64,000 nt of DNA, taken from assembly GCA_026545765.1 (NCBI GenBank), contig CM048841.1:98165352-98229351 (forward strand), read 5' to 3'. Origin of the DNA: Plantago major. Lineage: Eukaryota > Streptophyta > Magnoliopsida > Lamiales > Plantaginaceae. Made by a program: the position numbers and the translations under genes. Positions 50,081 to 64,000 of this stretch are shown here, one piece after another. A model generated the notes under the pieces. The model searched no databases. It was not told the origin of the DNA and saw only the letters and a list, made by a program, of their open reading frames with translations. How positions within the stretch are numbered: position 1 is the stretch's first letter; each line of letters begins with the position of its first letter.

Positions 50081-50665
50081 AAAATCCCATCTGCGATTTA
50101 ATATGATATAAAATAATACTGGCAACAATGCCACCGTGTTTGCTAAAATCTAGTCTGTCCAAACTCCACATTACAATCAATACCGTGTTGTTTATATTAA
50201 CTGTTAACTTCAAGAACCGGTGATCAACATAACCCTCTTGATCCCCATCATCATCATCATCCATATCGATACGCTTCACTAATTTTGATCAATCGGCGCA
50301 ACGGCTTATGGGACACTAAGGGGAGTTTATAAGAATCCCGACCTACTATTTAGGGGAGAACATATTTTATACGCTTTAAAAAACCATGTATAAGAGGACC
50401 GAATATTAATAAGATGTTTCAAATGTTATTTGAAGGAATATTGCTATCTAAATTATCTATGAGTTTGCCTCCCAAATCCAAGAAGTAGAGCAGTTGTGCA
50501 AGTTGAGCCTTATTGAAGGCTCGATTTGTTCCTACTCGTTAAGTCTCGAGTTCGACTTGTTCGATAAAGTGTTTGATCTACAAGGTTTATTTGATGCTCG
50601 TTCGACTCGAGGAATGTAATTATTAGCTCGACTCGGCTCGTTCAATATGAATACCATACGGAGTA
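50081..50665. other. Intergenic, no gene seen
   Basis: Contains a patch rich in GCTCG/CTCGA words (50508-50640), common in plant repeats. No gene. Confidence 0.45.
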
Positions 50666-50919
50666 CTCTCTCCGTCCCGGAGAACTTCATACATTAGGGT
50701 TGGCGCGCAGTTTTATGCGAAAAGTTAAAGTAATGATAAAATATGAAAAAAGTGGACAAAAGTGTACTTTGAATGGCAAAATGTGTAATTTGGGTGTAAA
50801 GTTGGGATTGTTTATTATTTGTTGGGTGTGGGATAGTTTTCTTTTATAGTAATGTATAAAGTTCAGTGGGACAGTTAAAAATGATAAATGTATAAAGTTC
50901 TGCGGGACGACGGAGTGAG
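50666..50919. mobile_element. Stowaway MITE
   Basis: 254 bp between TA dinucleotides (50664-50665 and 50920-50921). Ends CTCTCTCCGTCCCGGAGAAC and GGGACGACGGAGTGAG, with AACTTCATACATT mirrored by AATGTATAAAGTT further in. No coding capacity; the minus-strand open frame across it is incidental. Confidence 0.85.
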
Positions 50920-50921
50920 TA

Positions 50922-52264
50922 GTATATAAGGGACCATTTTGGATTTCGACATGCACAATGTGATGTCATCAACCATTCATTAAGAAGGCATTACCAATAG
51001 ATATGGCTTTTTTATATTGTAGGCCGGGATAAAGCATTTTCTTATCTATCCTTCGTTAGCAGTTGAATATTATTAACAAAAGATAAAAATGAGAAGTAGC
51101 TTTCACAAAAACAGTAAAAATTTGTCCTGTATCCATATAGTGATTTGTGCCAATTGTGGTCAATGAAATCTGTTTCCCCTTTTGCAGTGAATCATCCTCT
51201 AGACTCAGAAGAGTCAGTACTGCTGCTACACTGTACAGCAAAACAAAACAAACAAATAAATGGAAGTACTCTACTCTGCCAACCACCAGATTCACTACCT
51301 GCCATTATGCTCCTCCCATTTCAAGCCTCCTATCATAAATAACTGCATGGGACAATGTACATGCACTTTCTTCCTATTCTCTTACTTTTTACCACCATAC
51401 AGTAATAATTATAGTACTAGCACAGCAAGTTACCTCCAGAACCGTTCAAAATTTAAACCAAATCAACATCAGTAAAAAAGAATGTTCAATCCATCACCAT
51501 TCAAATCTTATCACAATGTATTATCACATCTGAGGTTTGTAATGGAACCAAGTTTTATACTTCTAGTTCTATTGATCACTTGTTTGAATTCGGTTTGAAC
51601 ATAACACAAATAACATGATCTATTCAATAGGGTTAGGACATCAATCATGACTTGGTGATTTGAATAGCCACATCCTTTAGCAAGAATCGCATCAACTCTT
51701 GAGCTAAGCTCAACTAAATTCGTCACTATGGTGAAATTGGGAGACACGCTGCTCTCAGGAAGCAATGCGAGAGCATTTCGTTTCGAGTGTCAGCATGTCA
51801 TCGACTAAGCACTAATCTCAGCTCAGGTGAGGATAGTAAACGAAGATAACTCTTACCAAACTCTCGGGGCTCAAATCAACTCACTTTCAAGCGTAAACAA
51901 GGTCATTAAAACAAGTTTGAACATCTTGGATTTCGTTTCAAAAGCTCACCAGTCCGGTTATAAAGCTTGAATCAGATTAGAGCATGAGCTTACATATTCT
52001 CATAACTTTCCTTAGTAATTTAGCTCAGCTCAACTAGTTCACACCCCCAATTTTTTTCACTCGAAGACCTGCATGACAGGCCTGAATCACTATATGCAAA
52101 AGTAGAACAAACCAGATACAATTAGACAACAAAGTGTACAATCAATCAAAAGAGAGCTAGTAGATTCCAAGTGCCAAAGAGCAATTACAATTTTCCCACT
52201 TTGAAGATTTCCAAAAGTGGTCTTTTTTCCTTTTGCCCGGTTTCTTGGTACAGAAGTCTGTAAA
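50922..52264. other. Intergenic downstream of the BOI-like gene
   Basis: Includes the 3' UTR of the RING gene. An 84-codon minus-strand open frame (51511-51765) matches no family I know and has no visible gene structure. GAGCTCA/TGAGCTC words are frequent around 51700-52040. Confidence 0.4.
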
Positions 52265-53267
52265 CTAGTCCAAAAACACTTCCAAAGCAGCACCTTTTGG
52301 TGCATTACAGACAAGGCACTGTTCCAAAAGCGACTCACAAGACTTGCAGCAGCAGAGATGTCTACAGGGCAAGAAAACAACACATGAGTCTCTACCCAAG
52401 CACAATTTACAACTACCTGCAGGACCCATTTTCTTGCTTTCTTCCTCTCCTTTGCTACTTGAACAAGAATCACAGAGCGACACCGTTTCATTGTCACTGA
52501 TCTGGTTCAGCCTGTTGTTGAGATTAGTGATGATCACTGCTTTCTCTGTGGCCTTTCTCTCCCATGCTTTGGCTTCCATCTGTACACCCACTAGCAAATC
52601 TTGGAGCTCAAATGATCTGTTTCTTGCAAGGGCTAGTTCTTGATCTTTTAGCAGGATCAGATTCTTGATTCTTGATTCCAGCCTTTGTAGTAGGAGTGAG
52701 TGTTGGATGGCTTGTTGTTGCAAGATGGATTTTCTCAGCATCTGACTCTGTTTCAACAATCAAATTCCAACAATTTTAGCACTAGGTAATCTGATAATCA
52801 ATCATCAAGAATTTTTCAAGAACTTACATTTCTTCACCTAATTTTTCTTGCAATCTTTTCTTACTATGCAAACATTTTTACATGAAATTGTATGAACTAG
52901 TTACAGCTCGAACACACTATCCCAACATGCAATAGTATAAACAGAAACCAGTTTTCTTGTAACAAAGAAATCAAATGCAAAGATTGGTTTTTTACAGAAA
53001 AAAAGTACTTGAACAGTTGAACAGAAACCAGTTTTCTTGTAAGTTGTAACAAAGAAATCAAATACAGTACAAAGATTGAATTTTTACCTCAAGTTGAATG
53101 AACCCATCAATTTCCAGCCTCTGTTTCTCAAGTTCAGAGTACAAACACTGCGCAAAATCCTCATTTTCATAAAAACTGGGCTCTGTTTCTTGAAAACCAA
53201 AGCCAAATGGAGCAGAGCTCATCATGTTCTGATCAAGAAACAAGTTTTCAGCTTGAACAATAGCCAT
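52265..53267 (-). CDS. BOI-related RING E3 ubiquitin ligase, two exons
   Basis: Small RING ligase of the BOI/BRG family (BOTRYTIS SUSCEPTIBLE1 interactor), whose members restrain cell death and gibberellin responses. Exons (minus) 53267-53088 and 52747-52265 in phase 0, 220 residues. N-terminal 45 residues are variable. Residues 48-145 are a long coiled coil (LEKQRLEIDGFIQLE, QRLESRIKNLILLKDQELAL, AKAWERKATEKA), the WRD-type region of the family. The C-terminal C3HC4 RING starts at Cys173: CKLCLGRDSCVVFLPCRHLC, then CKSC and CLVCNAPKG. Length is shorter than BOI itself (about 300), closer to the smaller BRG-like members. Cytoplasmic or nuclear location is expected from the family. Confidence 0.92.
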
Positions 53268-53987
53268 GTATATACAAACAATGACACAAGAGTAGAAAAG
53301 AACAAGTCTGGTATTTGATATTTCAACCAGAGAAGGTGAAAAAGCAGAAGGAAATGATGGAGTAGGTTAAAAGCTTGGAAAGAATCGAGTTATTGTTGTT
53401 GTTACATCAGAAGAGAACAGACGCGTGACATAAATTGAGCTTTAGAGTTAAATAGGGATCAAATCTTGGCTCATTTGTTTGCTTTGGGTTGTGGGCTTTT
53501 ATCACAAAATGAGAAGCATGAAAGGAACTTTTCCAGTGATATGTGAAAAACAGAGCCACCCAGACATAGAGTAAAAAAGAAAAGAAATTACCATTAGTTA
53601 ATCTTTAATGTGGACTTTGTCCTGTCTAATCATCAGAGGGAATAAATGGGAATTGCAACAAAGCCCACTTGAGTGTAATTTATGTACAGCTGAGTTGTTT
53701 GAAATAAGATTTTAACAATGAATATTAACTTAATATACATTTTAGTTATACGATAAACATGAAAACTGATGAATATTGAATTAACAAAGTTTATATTTGA
53801 TTGTCAAACAATTCAATATGCTTGGTAAAAATTCGATTCTAAGAGTCAGATCATCTCAAGTTTCAACCCATTGTCTTGTAAGCCCCTATATTCATGCAAT
53901 ATTCCGTTGCCTTATACTAGTAATTTCAATATTATTAGGTAGTTCTATTTGTCTTGATCTCATCTTCTTTTTCGCATCAAAATTACA
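53268..53987. other. Upstream region of the BOI-like gene
   Basis: 5' leader and promoter of the RING gene; no other feature recognised up to the hAT target duplication. Confidence 0.45.
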
Positions 53988-53995
53988 TATACATG

Positions 53996-54894
53996 CTATG
54001 TTTTGAAACCCCCCGGATCGACCCGGTTGGACCGTGATTCGGAGGGTGTGCCGGGCCGAAAACCCCAAATACTCGGTAAAACTCGCCACCCACTATTAAT
54101 CCGGTGGAACCGGTAAAAAACCGGTTCCAATTAAAAAAAAAATTCAATTGTTTGACCTAACCTATCAGAATCCCTAATCCTTCGTCTTCTCTCTTCAATT
54201 GCGCCTCTGTTCTTTTCTTTTCTCCCGCCTTCGTTCGTCTTGACTCTTGAGTTCTCACGCCGCTCTTGACTCTTGATTCTTCGGTCTTGATTCGCACTCA
54301 CGTTGTTCCGGATTCGTTCGATCTTGATTTATGGTAAGTTTTTACTTCTTGCACTTTCAATTCTTGCTTTGTTGTTCAGCTTAATCCTGGTTGTCTGTAT
54401 GTAATTTTACTCTTCTACTATTGTCTGCTAGTAGCCTAGTAGTCTGCGTTACTGTACTATTTCTAATGAAACCATGGCTTAATTGATCTTGTAGATATGG
54501 AGAGTCGGACACAACCGCAGTCAATGCCATCATCAGCGGCGCCGAAAATTAAAACTAGACATTTGTAACTCTATTGTTATTAGGACTACTATGATGCTTT
54601 GGTGTTATTTGTTATTTTGAACTCAATGTTATGGACTTGTGGAGTTATGGTGACTTTGTTGTTTATGAATTATTGTTATTTTATATGAATTGTGGCAATG
54701 GACTTGGGGTTATGTTGTTTATGCATTATTTTTTACTTTGTTATTTAGGTAAAAATTGTATATGATAAAATTTTAAGGCATGTATTATTTTTTATATATA
54801 AAAATATATTTTGTAGGTTATCCGAGTTGACCCGGTTGAACCTCCCACAGTAGGTAGGGCGGGTCGATGTCCGGGTCCGAGTTTCAAAACATAG
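53996..54894. mobile_element. Non-autonomous hAT element
   Basis: 899 bp with perfect 14-bp terminal inverted repeats, CTATGTTTTGAAAC and GTTTCAAAACATAG, followed inward by CCGG/GACCCGG-rich subterminal motifs on both sides. An 8-bp target duplication flanks it (TATACATG at 53988-53995, TATGCATG at 54895-54902, one mismatch), which points to hAT. The interior keeps an exon-intron-like start (GTAAG at 54333, acceptor near 54494, then MESRTQPQSMPSSAAPKIK and a stop) but no transposase body, so it looks like an internal-deletion derivative. Confidence 0.85.
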
Positions 54895-54902
54895 TATGCA
54901 TG

Positions 54903-57616
54903 GGTAATCCTAGAAGAGTGTACATATGTACAATACTTTAATACGAAATTAAAACAATCACCATGAACGAATCGATGTCCAGTGTAGACTAGGACTTTTT
55001 GTAAACAAGACTAGGTCGATGATTTATATAAAAGAAGTTCCCTATGAACGACGTTTTGTAACAAATTGGAGTTTGAAATCCACGAGTGTAAGGCTCTCTT
55101 TCTGCTCGCATGTAACTGAATCAAGTGATCTGAATCGAAATGATCGAATCAGTAGTATAAAATATAACTAAGCAGAAATGAATCGAATCGAATGGATCGA
55201 ATCGAACCAAGATGAGTTTGCGAGGCAGAGAATGCAGTCTAACTCATTAGAAACCCTATGAATGACTAGAGTGAGGCATCAATTATACTAGTATGTCACA
55301 CTTTTATATATTTTTTCGCATATTTAAAGTAATTAACAGCATCGAAATCAAATTTCTACCCGAGGAATTTAGAAATGTTTCTAGTTTCTTACCTATGAAT
55401 CCATGATAATGTATTTCGAAACAAAAAATTGAAGTCTTGAATGACATGACAAGATACATCTTTTCTTCACTATACCGTGTACTTGATTGGTTAAACATTA
55501 GAGTGAATATCATAAGCAATAAATACTTGAGTGTTTTTGGTGTAATATTTGCAACAGTAAAAAGATATGGTTCGGGTAAATGAAGTTTATTGGGATTCTC
55601 CGTGTGAATTTTGTGAAATGACCAAATAAAGCTAATTAGTTTTACCATCATGCATTTGGTAATTATTTAAGAGAGAGACTAAAGATGGAAACAGTAGAAG
55701 CAGAAAAGTGGAAAGGTACGTAATGTAGATGCAGAATTAGGTACAGTGGAGTAAATGAATGTAAAGGGAAAAATAGCAAAGTGTACGTACACATGCAGAT
55801 TTTGTGACAGCCTCACTTCTCCACATAAAAGGAAAAAAGATTACAACTGCATGGGATATCAACATCATAACACGGCGTTTGATCGAGATGTTTCCCTATT
55901 TCTTACTCTTACTACTTAAAACAACATTTACTTTACAATACGTTTTAGTCCACTCAAGAAGTCAGGTATTGACTCACATAGAATTGGATCGTGATAAAAG
56001 GTATGATCACCACTTACACTTACTTACAGGTTGCTGAATCGTTATAAATAGTATCATAGTCGTTAGTCGAGTCAAGCCTAACCTACAAGTTATACGGATA
56101 ATGGTCATGGTAAGGTGCACTGAGTACACCACAATTTATTGCATCTGCCTATCCACCACTAACCACTCTCGGATATGTTGTCAAAACGGGCTTTGTGAGA
56201 TTTTTTTGTTGCAACTTTATGTTATTGGTGTTAGAATTTTCCGGTCCTCTCTAATCCAAAATTAATTCAAATTTGCATTGGCATGAAAATATTGAATTAC
56301 TTGAGGGCAACTTGAGGTAAAAACAGACTGAAACGTCAATTCTTGTGAAGTTATATGGGATAGAGGAAATGCTATTTACAAAAATCACGCTATACACATG
56401 GTACCCGGATTTAGGTCAATACAGTTGCCAATGATTTATCTCCGAATGTTATCGAACACGTCCCGATGATACGGTTACCACGTACCAATAGGCGGAAGAT
56501 TATATGATACTACTTATTTCCTAGCCCATACTTCGAGATTGGACTTATTGATCTGCCGTGGCTAGTCAGAGGTGGTGCCTAGGACAGGACAGAAAACAAC
56601 TGATGACCAGAAGTAAAAGGAATTGGGGAAGAGAAGCTGGGATTTTGAGTTGATCATTTATCAAGTACCACCAGAACACTGAACATGGCCCAACTGGACT
56701 AGTCTTCAAAGCCAAGTTATTTAGCCTGAAATCTGGACCAAATTACTCAGTATTTGCAGTTAGCCAAACTGTCTGGCTCCATAATCCATGCCTCCATGTA
56801 GTATCGTGGGGAAATATGACCCTAGGGGATGCACCCAGCACTGTAGCTAGTAAGCCGACATGGGTGTCTGAAGGAATCGTATCATGGTATCTATACGGAA
56901 TTATGGATGTGCACATTTTCACAAACTTTCCAGCTTCGTTTTATAATCTATACTACTTCTAAAAAGAAATCTAATTCTCCCTCACAAGAGGTAGTTGTAA
57001 TACCAAAATTATGCTTTTCCACTTCTACCCTCAATATCCCAAAAAAATGAACAGTTAAGAACCCACTCAACTCCATCTTCCAGTTAAAATTAACGTGGCT
57101 CTACTTCTATCATTTCAACTGCATACACGTTTTGCTCTTTCATGATTTCACCCTTTTAGATGAGCAATTTAGAATCTAGGTTTCATATTAACGCACATAC
57201 CCCTAATTTACTGATAATACCGTATGAAGTAAACAGCTCAAACATGCAAACATTCAACAGATAATACCGTATGTAAATATAACTATAATGAGGTTTATTC
57301 ATTCATAAATGAAGTAGGTCCATGAATGATAGAACTGTGTAATGCAAGTAATGAACTAAAAACTAGTACATGTCAACTTCTTTGATCATGAGAAGAGACG
57401 CAGAGCTTACAGTTTATCGTGAGATTTATTTGCAGCATAAGCCTTGACAAAGAATGAGCCGACTTGTATGCGCAAACTCATACAAGAACGAACTTTTTAT
57501 CTTCAAAAACACAGGAATTATCTATAACTCTTAACAAAACAACAATCAGGTTAAATGAGTATAACTTAAACCTTCTAAGGTGGCAAAATTTAAAATGATA
57601 AGAACAATTATCTCAG
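54903..57616. other. Gene-poor spacer
   Basis: No gene recognised in 2.7 kb. Near 55130-55215 are GAATC pentamers like those of the Tourist-like MITE, introduced by GGCTCTCTTTC at 55092. The open frames at 55304-55651 and 55804-56037 have no known relatives. Confidence 0.45.
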
Positions 57617-62826
<5,210 letters not shown>

Positions 62827-63060
62827 CACGCTAGCTCGCTCGATTTGGGAGATTGTGGAAGAAGAAATGTTGAATGGTTTGAGGTACAAGCACGTTGCTG
62901 TTTATTTTAGTGGTTTTGTGAGGGTTTTAGGAACTTTCGCTGGAACTTTCTTATTTCATGGGCTGTTAGAAGCCCAATGAGGTTATGTTGGGCCAATAGT
63001 TTAAGAGAGCAAGGAGATACTAACCAAACAATTTTATTCATAAAAGGGTCAAGCACTTTT
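62827..63060. other. 5' region of the PGES2-like gene
   Basis: Leader and promoter of the minus-strand gene. The plus-strand open frame 62714-62980 is a shadow of exon 1. Confidence 0.4.
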
Positions 63061-63306
63061 ACACACAGTCCGACTGTATTTATAACTCTGTCAATACAAT
63101 CCGATTGTATTATTTAATTCTACTAATACAGTTGGACTGTATTAAATGACTCTTCCAATACAGTCGGACTCTATTACTTAACTCTACTAATACAGTTGGA
63201 CTGTATTACATGACTCTACCAATACAATCGGACTGTATCATTTAACTCTGCTAATACAGTTGGACTATATTACATGACTCTACCAATACAGTTAACTGTA
63301 GCATTT
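63061..63306. repeat. 32-bp tandem array with palindromic cores
   Basis: Eight units begin at 63061, 63093, 63125, 63157, 63189, 63221, 63253 and 63285. Each full unit holds an imperfect palindrome AATACAGTYSGACTGTATT and a 13-base linker ending CTCT(A/G)C(T/C). Units alternate between two types: odd ones have GTTGGACTGTATT and ATGACTCT, even ones TCGGACTGTATT and TTAACTCT, so the higher-order period is 64 bp. The last unit is degenerate. It lies about 235 bp upstream of the PGES2-like start codon. Confidence 0.92.
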
Positions 63307-63451
63307 AGGCTTTATTTGAAAATACTAAAACATTGTAGGCCTTTTTTACAAACTTGGGTGCAAAATTGGTCTACGGCACCAACTGAAAAACTATGCATTG
63401 TTGATCGATAGAATATGCGAGACCGTTTGTAACTGCACTTGTTAATTATTA
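63307..63451. other. Spacer
   Basis: Short stretch between the array and a MITE; nothing recognised. Confidence 0.4.
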
Positions 63452-63683
63452 CTCCCTCCATTTCAGAGAAAGTGTTACAATTTGAATTTGCACCAATTTT
63501 AAGAAAAAGTAGAAAGTACAAGTGGTCCCCCTATTATTAAAGATTAAATGAGTGACATATTGTAATAAAAGTGAAAGGTAGGGAGTTTTATTATTTAACT
63601 AATTTCCATAAATGGAAATTGTAACACTTTTAGTGAAACGCTGAAAACGAAAAGTTGTAACATTTTTTCTAAAATAGAGGAAT
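63452..63683. mobile_element. Degenerate Stowaway MITE
   Basis: 232 bp between TA dinucleotides. Left end CTCCCTCCATTTCAGAGAAA, right end TTTTTTCTAAAATAGAGGAAT, with GTGTTACAATTTG mirrored by AAGTTGTAACAT and AAATTGTAACACT internally. Ends have drifted from the consensus. Confidence 0.75.
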
Positions 63684-64000
63684 TACTATGTATGTATACC
63701 AACTTTCAAAACAGTTAGATTGAAGATCTCATTCTACGATCAGAATTTCGAAGCAGACTTAATTTTTTTTAGTGTGGGTCAAATATGATGCAGACCATAC
63801 TTTCTTTAAAACATCCCTTAGTTGGTCACTCGTGTTGTATATTGAGTAGAACAGTTTCTCTAGGCAACTAGTGGAGTATTCTCACCATGGCAAAGGGTGT
63901 CATGTGGCCATTGAACATATTCTCGTTGTACTTTATTTGTTCCTTTCTACCTTCCATCAAAGTTCTTTATTCTTGTGTGTTCTACTTGTACCCATATTTG
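63684..64000. other. Window end, no gene seen
   Basis: No coding or repeat signal recognised in the last 300 bases. Confidence 0.4.

Noticed and set aside
51511-51765. Minus-strand 84-codon open frame as a small gene
   Set aside because: No known motif, no splice continuity and no promoter context; chance frame cannot be excluded.
52297-52643. Plus-strand open frames across the BOI-like RING exon
   Set aside because: Shadows of the real minus-strand exon, whose coiled coil and RING are unambiguous.
63061-63306. CRISPR-like regular array
   Set aside because: Units are contiguous without unique spacers, in a plant nuclear context; it is a palindromic tandem repeat.

Overview
This is plant nuclear DNA. 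Every protein gene but one is split by GT-AG introns, the intergenic DNA is AT-rich and full of small DNA transposons (Stowaway, Tourist, hAT, MULE, CACTA) plus one decayed Ty1/copia element, and the gene families are plant ones (LARP1, SBT5-type subtilase, MCA channel, EXL-type GDSL lipases, BOI RING ligase). Protein style fits a eudicot, perhaps an asterid, but the window alone does not fix the species.

Layout: a LARP1-type RNA-binding protein (163-2964, +); tRNA-Glu(TTC) (5273-5344); an SBT5-like subtilase (7641-12170, +) whose third intron holds a MULE-like element; an intronless secreted LRR protein (12946-14397, +); an MCA-type calcium channel (15293-18027, +); a decayed CACTA element (18701-22075); SKP1 (23160-25515, +) with a Stowaway MITE just upstream of its TATA box; a conserved plant protein I cannot name (26225-28210, -). 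Then comes an array of minus-strand GDSL esterase/lipase genes (28915-44582): four with intact frames (A, C, D, E) and one truncated pseudogene (B), with a copia remnant between D and E. A long gene-poor stretch follows (44.7-52.2 kb) with MITEs, microsatellites and a 1.2 kb inverted-repeat element. After it come a BOI-type RING ligase (52265-53267, -), a clean non-autonomous hAT element (53996-54894), a prostaglandin E synthase 2-like thioredoxin/GST-fold protein (57617-62826, -) and a 32-bp palindromic tandem array (63061-63306).

The genes do not form a pathway; neighbours are functionally unrelated, as is usual in plants. The exception is the GDSL array, where the duplication history can be read from the sequence: a unit running from the 5' flank of the 28210 gene, through an A/C ancestor and into exon 4 of a D-like gene was duplicated in tandem, giving gene C and leaving pseudogene B at the junction. 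Copies A and C share the same intron-1 transposon relic; D and E lack it. The block III residue of the SGNH active site differs between copies (Asn in A, Ala in C, Asp in D and E).

I found no unfamiliar multi-gene system. The observations most worth testing are the Asn at the position of the functionally important Asp21 in the MCA channel, the active-site variation in the GDSL array with its resolved duplication breakpoint, and the palindromic 32-bp array. Exon boundaries were placed by hand from GT-AG sites and reading-frame continuity. No database search was run.
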